DNA of 64,000 bases from Deinandra increscens subsp. villosa (Eukaryota > Streptophyta > Magnoliopsida > Asterales > Asteraceae). Both the position numbers and the translations under genes were made by a program. The stretch is from contig JBCNJP010000027.1 in NCBI GenBank assembly GCA_039602395.1, positions 39,152,986 to 39,216,985 on the forward strand, in the 5' to 3' direction. The notes below the pieces were generated by a model. It was not told where the DNA came from, did no database searches, and was given only the letters and a program-made list of their open reading frames with translations. Every line of letters begins with the position of its first letter. The stretch's first letter is position 1. Of the stretch, positions 46,901-58,500 are shown piece after piece.

Positions 46901-48174
46901 TTGGTTTGTTCTTCTCTGTTATCTTTATTTTCCCCCATAGGGATTCCAAAAACCTCATGCACTTTTTATGAAGTTACCTTGATTTTGTGTCTGCCCACAT
47001 TTAGTTCATGATTAACTGTGTCATAGTTTTTGAGCAGCCAGTAGCCCAATACAGCTGCGTGATTTTTTATTGTCATATTTAAAGCACTTGAGAAGCCAAT
47101 TTCATCTATTGATTTTCTTTGATTCTCATTGAAATTCTTCATTGCATTAGTAAGATTTTCAATTGAGCACCTCATTGATATGTTCTTGTTTGTGTATTCT
47201 ACAAATCTGTTTTTTGCCTTTGTGTTTTAGGCTTCTTTTTTTCTTCTTTATCATCCTTCACTGTTGCTTTTCTTTTTTTCTTTTTCAAAGGTTTTTGAAA
47301 GTCATCATCATCGTTGTGACCTTCCGGTATAACTTTCTTCCTCAGCTCAGCCAACTGTCGCACTGAAATCACGCAAGTGGTTTTAAATCCACCCAAATAG
47401 TGTATAAAGTTAGTCACGCAAGCATATGTTTTGAAATTACGCTAGTTATATTCATGATGCTAGTTTTTCAGAGTAATCACGTAAGTGGTTCAAAATAAAC
47501 CCAAATAGTGTAAAACATTTCACGCAAGCTAAAAAAATCAATCGTATAGATTCTCAACATACATTGTTTTATACGATTAACGCAACATATACAAATAAAA
47601 CAACGCATATAATGTAAAGTAAATAACGCAATAACTAGGTATTAACAATTTTAACGATTAATGCAACCTCTCTCCTTCTTCTCCTCTGTCATAATCGGCT
47701 TGTCGTGTCTGTTCTTTGTTCTTATCTCGTCCTTTTTACCTGCGTTTTTAGACATGCATAACTATCAAACTGTTCAAATATCGCATATCACGCAAAATGT
47801 TTTTCAGTATCATATGTTGTATAGTTTAATTCTATAAAAGTTTAATTGTATTTTTCAACCTTTTTCCGATGAAATTGTTGCTTTCTCCATTGTAGTAGGG
47901 TTTCAGAGAGTACAGAATCGTATGGTTTTTGAATTTTACTTCAGCGCCTGTTTGATTCCGTTTTTTTTACGAAGGTTTTTGAAATCTTTTGCGTGATACT
48001 GATTCTAATAGGTTCGCCCTTTTGGTAAAATGACGTCGCTACCCTTTTTGTTTAATTCTCCGAGAAAAAGCAATTCAATTAATTATAAGCCGTCAGATAT
48101 AAAAAACTGTGGAGATGAGCAGATGATATCCCTTCGCACGCTTCGCCGCAATTAGTCCTTTGTATAATAATTTC

Positions 48175-48177
<3 letters not shown>
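43995..48177 (-). mobile_element. Element D: 4.2 kb, carries a Ulp1-type gene
   Basis: Imperfect terminal repeats of about 50 bp: the left starts AGGTGAAAGTTCAAATACAA and continues with GCGCGAAGGAAGG; the right, read on the minus strand, has AGGGAAATTATTATACAAAG and GTGCGAAGGGA. Both sides abut TA microsatellite, as in the neighbouring MITEs, and the terminal consensus is shared. Cargo is a multi-exon minus-strand protease-like gene. No transposase was recognised. The superfamily is uncertain; Mutator-like is possible because Ulp1 capture is known in that superfamily. Confidence 0.65.
44411..47755 (-). CDS. Ulp1/C48-type protease gene in element D (multi-exon)
   Basis: Exons run right to left: ATG at 47755 (MSKNAGKKDEIRTKNR); 47375-47199 (basic, KKKKRK); 47175-46966 with SIENLTNAMKNFNENQRKSI then GYWLLKNYDTVNHELNVG, the N-terminal module usual in plant Ulp1-like transposon proteins; 46958-46617 with GGRMFKINFLVVWNTVIGY; short acidic exons (46580-46299, 46112-45855); 45539-45315; 45241-44942 with SEHFYVICFDI; 44824-44411 with FVDCGVFALRHMETFFG. 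The C48 triad is visible: His (45086-45088), Asp in LLDN (45035-45037), Cys (44699-44701). C48 proteases remove SUMO. Introns are short; exact borders are uncertain and one shift near 47190 may be an intron or a lesion. Confidence 0.7.
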
Positions 48178-48221
<44 letters not shown>

Positions 48222-48231
48222 ATATATATAT
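48178..48231. repeat. TA microsatellite between two elements
   Basis: About 54 bp of nearly pure TA separates element D from the foldback element at 48232. Comparable tracts lie at 42147-42187, 43021-43032, 43226-43267 and 43960-43994. Confidence 0.95.
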
Positions 48232-48895
48232 AGGGGAAGTATCCTGCGAAAACACCATTTTTTTTTAGAACTGTGTAAACAAATCTTAAAACCTACATAA
48301 CTTTTTCATACGTTAATATTTTCTAAGAAAATTTGCACCAAAAGTCTTAAAATTATGTTATCTTTAATCCTATAAAAATTTTAAGAAACTTAACGCTTTT
48401 TTATTTATTGTTTTTATTTTGTGTGGTGCACATGTGCATCACAAAAAACTCATACTTTTAGTATGGGTTAATGTTTTTTTCTTAGTCGCACCAAATGTCA
48501 TATATTTTCATCATTTTTTTTTTTGCGTTTTTATTGAATGATACACATGTGCATCATACCAAAAAAAAAAAACCCTCATACATGTGATATATATTAATAG
48601 GTTTAAAAAGAAATTGCACCCTAAATCTTATAGTTGTGTGTTATCTTTAGATTTAAGAAAAAAATAACATTCTATAACTTGTTTTAATCATATGATGCAC
48701 ATGTGCATCACAAAAAAAAAAAAGTTAAGTTTTTTTTAAATATTTTGCTCCAGAATTAAAGATAGCGCAATTTTAAGACTTTTGGAGCAAATTTTATAAA
48801 AAAATTCGTTAACGTATGAAAAAGTTACATGGGTTTTAATATGTGTTTTCGCAGTTTTCACAAAAAAAAATGTGTTTTCGTAGGATCCTAACCCT
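48232..48895. mobile_element. Foldback MITE A, second copy
   Basis: Left end AGGGGAAGTATCCTGCGAAA; right end, reverse complemented, AGGGTTAGGATCCTACGAAA. The arms share ACTTTTTCATACGTTAA and CCAAAAGTCTTAAAATT and are about 150 bp long. Palindromes around GCACATGTGC recur inside. It truncates the copia pol at 48896. Confidence 0.85.
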
Positions 48896-50667
48896 ATATA
48901 TATACATAATTGAGCCTATAGCAGAAGCAAATGGGGTCGAAGCCATTTGGTTGATCTCTTTCTCTGTTTGAGGAGATTGGGATTTGTTCAAGATAGCACC
49001 CTTTGTCATAGGGACAACTCCTTTCTTGGAGTTGCTCATGTTGAACCGTGCTATAATCTTGTCAATGTATGTACTTTGACTGAGACCCAAAAGCCGATTC
49101 GATCGATCTCTGTGAATCTTAATTCCAAGAATATAAGCGGCTTCCCCAAGATCCTTCCTAGCGAAACAAGATGATAGCCATACCTTAACCTCGTTAAGCA
49201 TGGGGATGTTGTTTCCTATGATCAGTATATCATCCACATACAATATGAGAAATGATATAGCGCTCCCACTTGCCTTTCTGTAAACACACGGTTCATCTTC
49301 GTTTTGAGCAAAACCAAACTCTTTGACTTTCTGGTCAAAACGAATACTCCACCTTCGAGATGCTTGTTTAAGTCCATAAATGGACTTATTCAGCTTGCAA
49401 ACCTTGTTTGGATATTTAGGATCGACAAAACCATCAGGCTGAACCATGTAGACATCCTCAGTGAGTTGTCCGTTCAGGAATGCGGTTTGGACATCCATTT
49501 GCCATATCTCATAGTCATGGTATGCGGCTATGGCAAGCAATATCCTGATCGATTTGATCATGGCCACGGGCGAGAAGGTTTCATCATAGTCAATCCCTTG
49601 GGTTTGAGTGAAACCTTTCGCAACAAGCCGTGCCTTATAGGTTTGCACATTTCCATGCATGTCAGTTTTTCTTTTAAAGATCCACTTGCTCCCTACTGCC
49701 CGAGAACCGGGGGTAGCTCAATCAAGTCCCATACTTGATTATCACGCATGGATTGCATCTCGGCGTTCATGGCTTCAAGCCATTTGTCAGATTCAGGATC
49801 TGACACAGCAGCTTTATAATTAGTAGGTTCGTCATCTGAGTCAGCTACTAATAGGACATCGGGACCTTCTAGATGCCATAGGTATCTATCAGGTGCCCTG
49901 TGTGTCCTTTCGCTCCTGCGAACGCTTGTGTTTTGGTCTGATGGGGCGACAACCACTTGTCGGTCAGACCCAGCGACCGTCTCAGGGTTTTGTGTTTCTC
50001 GAACTTCTTCGAGATCCACTGGATCACTATTGGTTCCTCTGTTGAGAAACTCTTTCTCAAGGAACTTACCCTTCCTTTTGATAGAAACATTGTTTCCATC
50101 AGGATGGTAAAAGTAATAGCCAGTATTACTATAGTATCCGATGAAAATCACCTTTTCACCTCGAGGATCAAGCTTGTTGTCAGATTCGCTAGTGACATAC
50201 GCTTCGCATCCCCATACCCTGAGGTAAGAAAGATTGGGAGAAGAATTATGCCATATCTCATATGGGGTCTTATCCACTTTCTTGGTCGGTGCCAGATTTA
50301 TTAGGCGAGCGGCGGTCAAGGGAGCATAACCCCAAAAGGAGTGGGACAAGGTAGTCCTGCACATCATCGATCGAACCATGTTCAACAAGGTTCGATTCCT
50401 CCTTTCACTAACACCATTCAACTGTGACGTACCGGGAGGAGTGGGTTGTGAAATAATTCCACAAGCCTTGAGATGATCGAGGAACTCGTTGCTAAGATAC
50501 TCACCACCTCTATCTGATCGAAGTATCTTAATAGTTCGATTAGTTGATTTTCTACTTCGTGTTGAAACTCTTTGAACTTGTCAAAAGTTTCGTGCTTATG
50601 TTTCATCAGATAGACATAAGCATATCTGCTATAGTCATCTATGAAAGATATGAAGTAGCGTTCATGT
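48896..50667 (-). pseudogene. Ty1/copia pol fragment (integrase to reverse transcriptase)
   Basis: On the minus strand from the gap: end of the integrase core (FISFIDDYSRYAYVYLMKHK), a frame change near 50545, GVSERRNRTLLNMVRSMM, the chromodomain-less tail (SYLRVWGCEAYVTSES), a one-base shift near 49707, then reverse transcriptase from 49660 (YKARLVAKGFTQTQGIDYDE, QMDVQTAFLNGQLTEDVYMV, LYVDDILIIGN). It ends inside FASAIGSIMY at the edge of the foldback element. The YVDD site is intact. RNase H and 3' LTR are missing; Gag and 5' LTR would lie in or beyond the gap. Confidence 0.92.
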
Positions 50668-51167
50668 NNNNNNNNNNNNNNNNNNNNNNNNNNNNNNNNN
50701 NNNNNNNNNNNNNNNNNNNNNNNNNNNNNNNNNNNNNNNNNNNNNNNNNNNNNNNNNNNNNNNNNNNNNNNNNNNNNNNNNNNNNNNNNNNNNNNNNNNN
50801 NNNNNNNNNNNNNNNNNNNNNNNNNNNNNNNNNNNNNNNNNNNNNNNNNNNNNNNNNNNNNNNNNNNNNNNNNNNNNNNNNNNNNNNNNNNNNNNNNNNN
50901 NNNNNNNNNNNNNNNNNNNNNNNNNNNNNNNNNNNNNNNNNNNNNNNNNNNNNNNNNNNNNNNNNNNNNNNNNNNNNNNNNNNNNNNNNNNNNNNNNNNN
51001 NNNNNNNNNNNNNNNNNNNNNNNNNNNNNNNNNNNNNNNNNNNNNNNNNNNNNNNNNNNNNNNNNNNNNNNNNNNNNNNNNNNNNNNNNNNNNNNNNNNN
51101 NNNNNNNNNNNNNNNNNNNNNNNNNNNNNNNNNNNNNNNNNNNNNNNNNNNNNNNNNNNNNNNNNNN
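50668..51167. other. Assembly gap of exactly 500 N
   Basis: A second run of exactly 500 N, interrupting the copia integrase. The equal size of both gaps marks them as placeholders. Confidence 0.99.
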
Positions 51168-51629
51168 ATCTTCAACTCTCTGGATTTGAGCTTAATTAGG
51201 ACCATTTTTCTGGTATTCCTTCCTATACCAAAACATATAATTGATAATTTGGTTATGGAAATTGATCATAATATATATAGCAATTTTTGAAATACTTACC
51301 ACCACGATAGATATGGACTGAAGAGTGCCATTTTATTCCAAGTAATATGGGTCATCAGGTCCTACAATTCAATTGATTTCTAGATGAACATTAGATATCC
51401 AGATGAACTTAAAACATCCGGATGAACATCACTAAAGTTCCGGATCAACTTCAAAGTCAGTTGAACTTTATTTGGTACACATATCACCATTTGTTCCAAC
51501 AATCCCTAGCTAGCCCAAGTGTTTGAGGTATCAAATAACATTTAAAATGGGACTACATGACATTACCAAACAGATTACTGTGATACTATAGAACGGGATG
51601 AAACTTGACTGGCAAATATTTACCTTTTT

Positions 51630-53485
51630 CTTTTCAACCGCTTCAGACGAGGTAGATCGACCACCGATTTCACGCCCTACTATTCAATTAATTACTTTAT
51701 GTAAATGAGCAATCAAACCGATAATGAGTTTGACAAATACTAACCATTGTGTGTATGTCAGGATGATTAGTGCTATGGCTAGATCCAACAAAAATCTCCT
51801 TAGAATTTACCTAGAGCAATGTTTTTGAATTGGTAAAAAGTGAGAGCAGAATAATGACGCGGACCTATCATGAAAGTGTCTTATGTAACAAGGCCAAATT
51901 TCGGTTACAAGATATTACAGAGGAGAAATAGATGGGAACCGGATGAACTTGGCTGGCAGAAGAGTTGATCCCGATACGATAGTATTTATTCTGTTTTTTT
52001 AATCTAACATAAGTTGTTCCAGTTTTATTCATATAATTTATGTATATATATAGTCTATTTTTTTCATATTAACATACATTTTCAATGAATCATAGCAGAG
52101 CTCCATTTTACTCATTACTGTGTTCTTACATGAAGTATATATTCTTATGTACCAGGAACTTGCATCTATTTGTGTTCTTCAGGAACAAGAGTTCATACGG
52201 ATTGTGTTCTTCAGGAACAAGAGTATATGTTATTAAAAGGTACTTGAGAATAGTATGATTAAGTTGTGATATAAAGAATTTACCTCTGTAGATGCCGGAG
52301 CATTAAGTTGGTGTGGTAACGGTGTTCCAAGTGCAGATAGATGAGCTATAAGTAGATCAAGTTTTTTCTCTGATTCTTCAATCTTCAAGAAGAGGGCCTT
52401 AACTTGTTCATTTTTTTCATCCCGGAGAAGTCTCTCCTCTCTAAGTTCGAACCTAAGTTTTTTCAATTGACCATCAGTGTTGTTGGATCGATCCTTGAAT
52501 TTTGTACAATTAACAGAATGTAGTTAGATGCTTTTTAACAAAGTACATAAATGGAAAGCATGCAGACCCTATTGATTCATTATCTCTTAATTAGTTCTGA
52601 ATTATTAATATATCACATAAAGACCCTATTGATTAATTATTTGATATGTTATACACAAATTAAAAACATCTAAAGGGAAGAGTGGAACACATCACGTCTT
52701 CAGTGGATATAAACAAATTACCATTTCTAGCAAAGTAGCAGATGCATGACATCAACATTCTTCTATTTTTCTACAGGGGATTTAAACTACAATTTCTCTA
52801 TTTTACACCCCTCTAACATGAACCTACAAAAAATGTTGGAAACATTCCTCTATATGTCTTCTAGGATCATTTCCTAGTAATGACCAGAGTAACATAAATT
52901 AGTTCTTAATTATTAATATATCACATAAAGACCTTATTGATTAATTATGTTATACACAAATTAAAGACATCTAAAGGGAAGAGCGGAACACATCATGTCT
53001 TCGGTGGATATAAACAAACAATTGACCATTTCTAGTAGTGTACATAAAGAAGAAAAGAGGTTCACCAGTAACATGAATCTACAAACATGTGCATATGCTT
53101 GACCTCAACATTCCTAGCATAAAAATAACTAATTTAGCATGCTCCCACAGTCATTTAAGAAGGTAAAGAAGTAATTTAGCATAAAATGAATGGGTTGAAA
53201 TAAATGGAGATGATTTCTGCAATATATACCCCTTCCTAATTAATTCTGTATGAAACGAAATTTTATCGATCTGTAACTGTAACTGTACACAAATACAGGG
53301 ATCCCAAGTTAAACGTGTATCAATAATAAACAAAACAAACAATTTTATGAAAACAAATTGTAATTAATGAAACGGAATAACTTAACAATTACTGTTTTCT
53401 GGACTGATTGGTCTCCCAAATCACATGGAACTTCTAAAGAATCGTTAGCGCTATCTGTTGAAGCTAGTCGTTGTTGAAGCTCCAT
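51630..53485 (-). pseudogene. Minus-strand exon series, unknown protein
   Basis: Several exon-like pieces have good splice borders: ATG at 53485 (MELQQRLASTDSANDSLEV) ending before GTAATT near 53395; 52493-52281, a charged coiled-coil segment (LRFELREERLLRDEKNEQV) ending TE before GTAAAT; 51840-51745 (KEIFVGSSHSTNHPDIHTM); 51690-51640 (REIGGRSTSSEAVEKKK). A coiled-coil tail of this kind is common in plant CACTA-associated proteins, but no diagnostic motif is seen. It may be a real small gene or a transposon tail. I do not recognise the product. Confidence 0.35.
51845..52180 (+). repeat. Dispersed repeat, copy also at 59385-59690
   Basis: The segment with GGCCAAATTTCGGTTACAAG and, farther on, TTTTCAATGAATCATAGCAG recurs in the same order and orientation near 59385-59690, and part of it again near 59911. 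The two sites flank the decamer array and the Gag-like pseudogene, so they might be related LTR or terminal sequences of one larger element. Confidence 0.7.
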
Positions 53486-54221
53486 GGAAGATGTGAATGA
53501 TATGGACGAGAAAGAAGACCTAGTTATTCGTTGGAGGCGTTTAACTGGAAATTTTCTTATAAAGTGAGAGGGAAAAGTATCTGATGAATTGATAATAAGT
53601 AAATTTAATTCGAAATTTTGGGTGAATTTGAACTAATGGTGGGAAATTCAAATTTTTTTGGTGAAAATTTTTAATTAGGGGGGGGGGGGATTGTTCAAAC
53701 TGATACTAAAACCCAAAATTAATTTAAACAATATGTATGTTAAACATAATTAAACCTAAAATTAAACATAAACATAATTAATTAATTAATTAAATGTCTC
53801 CATGTGGCTCTTCCGGCAGGTTCTTCTTCAAGATGAAATTCATCCTCCATGAGCTTAAGCAGGAGCTTCATCCTCTTGAGGTGTTGAAATAATGAGATTG
53901 TGAAATTGTACGAGTACATCAATTACGGTTGACATAACTGTGATCCTTTAAGCAGATCTGGACGACGATCGGAGTTAAAAGCCCTAACAAAATTATGTTT
54001 TAATATTAATTTTATTATTTTCTTTTAGATATAATAAACAAATTTTACTAACACGTGCTTTGTGGTCGGGATAACGCAACTACAAAAAACGGTGACATTA
54101 CTAAAACACAACTCAAAAATGAAAATGATAAATTAATATGCAATTCAGAACAAAAATTCGAAAAGACCGCCATGTTGCGAATTTCTCATGTATAATAATT
54201 TTGTTTCCAAAAATATTAAAC

Positions 54222-55292
54222 GACAGCCAATTAGGATGGTGAGGAGCAATTAGGACCTACTAGACTCAATGAGGACTAAATACTAACAATAAGCGTCATT
54301 TAGGATACTTTAGTGAAGACCAGTTATGGTCAATTAATATGGTCAATGAATACGAATTACGACCAATTCAATGAGAAGGCCGATTATGCTCATATGACCG
54401 ATAAGGACGGAGCATGAAGGAACATGACTAATGAGGATCGATGATCAAGTATGACCAATTAGGACTAATTGGGGCTAATTAGTTTGAATGAGGACCAATG
54501 ATACCAATAAGGGTAAATCAGGGTTAGTGATGGTCGATTAAGACCAATTAGGTTCAATTAGGGTCAATGAGGACCCATTAGGACCAATGATGGCCGAATA
54601 TGCTCGATTAGGACCAATAAGGATGAATTATGACCTATTAGGGCCAGTTAGGACCGATGAGGGCCAATTAGACAGAAGAAGTACCAATATGGCTCAATTC
54701 GGGTTAATGAGGAGCAGTTTGGCACAATTTGGAGCAATAAGGACCAATTAGTGTCAGTTAGCCTCAATAAGGACCAACTAGACTCATCGAGGACCATTTA
54801 CTTTGAAGTACAACAAATTTGAGTCAATTAGGCCTAATTGACCCCAATTGATTATAATTGGTCCTAAATGAGCCTAATTGGTCGTAATTTACCATAAGTG
54901 ATCTTCATTGAACTTAACTGAGCCTAATAGACTATAATTTACCTTCATTGGCCCTAATTCATCCTAACTGAGTGTTCACTGGCCCTCATTGATCCTCATT
55001 TGTTAGAAATGACTATGATTGACCTTAATTCAATATATTGGTCCTCGTTGAGCGTAATTGGTCCTCAATCGGCCTAATAGACCGTAATTGGTCATATTTG
55101 GTCCTCATAAGGCGTCATTGAGCAAAATCTACCCTTGTTAGTTATAACTGGTCTTCATTATTGACCCTAATTGATCCTCATTGACCCAAATTGATCCCAA
55201 TTTACCCTAATTGGGCCTCGTGGCTTCGTTGGTCCTAATTGGTCCTACTTTATCTTCATTTATCCTCATTGGTCCTAATCGACCCTAATTGA
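54222..55292. repeat. 1.07-kb degenerate 10-bp array, inverted at its centre
   Basis: About 107 units of 10 bp follow each other with very few phase slips. In the left half the consensus is GACCAATTAG; from about 54831 it becomes the reverse complement, CTAATTGGTC. The switch is centred on a perfect 20-bp palindrome, GTCAATTAGGCCTAATTGAC (54823-54842). Individual units vary at several positions, yet the 10-bp register holds. There is no open reading frame. It ends about 250 bp upstream of the Gag-like frame at 55544. Confidence 0.95.
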
Positions 55293-55543
55293 TGTGGATT
55301 CAATTAAAATAAATTAACAATATTATTCTAAACCAAATTAAATTATCGAAAATTTCCCCTATCCCAATTTCAACTAAATGGGCATACTCCAATAACTTCC
55401 CTTGTTTCAATTCTTAGGGTTCATTGTGATCCAGAAGAACTGCTGTTAGTATAAACTGCATTTTCAAAAAACAGTTACCCTCTATTTCTCCAGGTTCCTA
55501 ATTGGCGATTTAAACCTAAACCTTACTCTCTAATTTCTCACAA

Positions 55544-58500
55544 ATGGCACCCAAATTGAATCGAAAGGCTGCATCAAAGCCTACTGAACTGTTCTTCGCC
55601 GAACACAATGTTGTAGCGTACTTAGCTATTTGATGAAATAAACGATTTCCTCGAGAAATCCAACACTCAATTTGCTTTAACTGTGAATCCTGCAAGCAGA
55701 GAACTGCTGAATTTTGTGACTCAGTCAAAAAATATGTTGATAGCAACAAGGTTGGTAAAGTTGACTCTAGAGTCAATGGGAATGATATTAGTTTGACTGA
55801 AGAAATGATCCGGAAGCATCTGAAATTCAGTGATGCAGGAGGTGATCCTGATTACAAGTTTGAATTGTACTTGAAGACGTACGAAGCAATTAGGTATGGG
55901 GGTGACTTAACTTGTGGGCCCATAAAAAAGGGACAACTACCCTATGTTTGGCGATATCTTGCTCATACCGATCTCCATTGACTATCTCACAAGAAAACTG
56001 CGTGGGATGAACTTGGTGCACCTCAATCATCTGCTTTTCATGGATTGGTAAATGGGCTCAACTTTAACATTTCAAAAATGATATTTGATGGAATGCTAGA
56101 AAATCTAAAACCTAAAAGGATCTATTACATGTACCCCAGATTCATCCAACACATTCTCAATTGTGAATTTCCAAATATGCAAATCTCTGATCAACATCTT
56201 GAACTAAAATCTTTTACAAGTAAAACATTTTCTAACATGCAAGTGAACAAAACTGTTTTTCTTGGTAAAGACACATCACACCCTATGCCTAAGGCCAGGA
56301 CTGCTCCTGAGCAAACTGCTCCTGGTGACAACATTGTTACACCAACAAGTGTTAAGCCCACACCAGACCGACCATCCTCTTCCACTGATATACAAATTCC
56401 CCCCAAAAGGAAGAGGATGTCCACATCAAAGACCACACGCACTCCACAATCACCCAAAAGGAAGAGGACCATGTCTCCTTCACCTAGACCCTCCACATGA
56501 CTACCTCAGAATGAGGATGCTATATCACCTAGGCCACATGAAGTAGATTCCCCAACCCTAATTACAGGGAATATGTGCTGGACTTGGTTTAATCACCCAA
56601 CCCACATTCTACTGATAAGGTGACTTGCAATAGTGATGAAGCAAGTCAGGTGGAAAGGGCTGACATTACTCATGATGTCCCACTGGACCCTGAGGACAGT
56701 GCCAACATCCTTAAGACCCAATCCATGATAACTGTATTAGTCAGGGAACCTATTTAGGAACCTTTGATTGACAACAGGAATCCTAGGTGCCAAGAAACTA
56801 TGGGTGCTGAGCATTAACAAGGTCGGCATGTTTGCTCTTCTTTGCTCAAAGATACTGGCGACACACCAGTTGAGAGCAGCAAGACATATACTAAATTAAC
56901 GGTTCGGTGTACAAAACTTGAAAATGAATTGGCAGCTCTCCATGCAATTATGAGAGCTCAAGGAGAAGAAATTTGAACGGTTGAAGGCAGGACAATCTAT
57001 GAAAGCCACTAATAGGTAAGGTTGTCAACCATACATTGAAATGAAATATTCACATGTCAAAGTAGATTTAATTCAAAATAGGATCTTGCTCAGGGTGTCT
57101 TCATCAGATGTTGATGAAGTTGAACAAGTTGATCCGGTTGAACAACTTCATCCGGAGGAAGAAGGCCATATTGATCTGGTTGAACTAGTTGATCTGGTTG
57201 AACTAGTTAATCTGGTTAAACAACTTCATCTAGAGGAAGAAGGCCATGTTGATCCGGTTGAACTAGTTGATCCGGTTGAAAAACTTCATTCGGAGGAAGA
57301 AGGCCATGTTGATCCGGTTGAACTAGTTGATCCGGTTGAACAAGTTCATCTGGTGCAAGTGACTGCTGATAATCAGATGATCACAAGTGTGATGAGTGAT
57401 CTGCAAACCACATATGTGGAGATAGCTCCTGAAGCTCTATTGTTCCTATTTTAAAACCTAGTGCTCCATCTATGCCCATCATTCCTGTTTTAAAGCCTTG
57501 TGCTCCCCCTGCTACTCCTAAAATAGAAAAGGTTGTTGAAGGTGATGTTGAAGAAGATGGAGTCAAAGACAAGGTATTTGCAGCTGTTAAAGAGACAAAG
57601 CCTGTGGAGCCAAAGACTTAACCTACTGATGAGATTGATTTTTCTACTAAAGCAAACAGATTCAGGAAAGGAAAGTTGGTGATGCCCCAGTACCAATCAG
57701 ATTCTGACAAGGTGTTTACAGCTGTTAAGAAGACAAAGCCTCCAAGATTCAATGATGATCAACATGTATGTCTTCCTGAAGATGAGGTAAACATGATAAA
57801 ACAGGCACTTGTAGATGCTGAGAAAGTTGAACAAATAAAAAGGGATGGAGACATGGCCTTCGCATTCAAACTAGAAGGAGACATGCTACGTTATTCAAAT
57901 GATAAAGTAAGAATGGGTCTGATAAATGAAATCAAGAGAGGTCTTTAAAGGATAAAATGGCAACGATGGACTCTGAGAAGGAAACAAGAAAAAGAAGAAT
58001 GGCCACAGAATCTGACAAGGAGATCAAAGCTGAACAAGAAAAGATCAGACTGTCAGATAACCTTCACAATGCCACACTCCTTATGAAGTTCATAGATATT
58101 ATCATAGCCAGGGGATGGGCAACTCCTGAACAAGCAAATTTAATGACTGCTAATCAGTTATGCGATATGATGTCCAGGGTTGTTCAAGAGGATAATGAAT
58201 TAAAACTGAAGGAAATGATAGATGCTGATGAAAGGCAAGAGAAGATAAAAAGGAAAGAAGAGATACAGAAAATCCTAGAAAACCCTATAACAGAGGAAGA
58301 AGAACTCAAGCTTCTCAAATGCTACTTCATTAAGATGAGGGGGGAGGACCCAAAAAAGATAAATCCTTCTGGTATTAATAGCTTGAGAACCAGATATTCA
58401 AATACCATACATGAACAAAACAAAATCTCAAAGGAAACAAGTGAACCAATACCACCAGGTGCATTTTCTGATCTGAACAGAACTCTAGCCTCACAGCAAC

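Noticed and set aside
54222..55292. CRISPR-like array
   Set aside because: Units are 10 bp, contiguous and diverged, with no spacer-repeat alternation, in a plant nuclear context.
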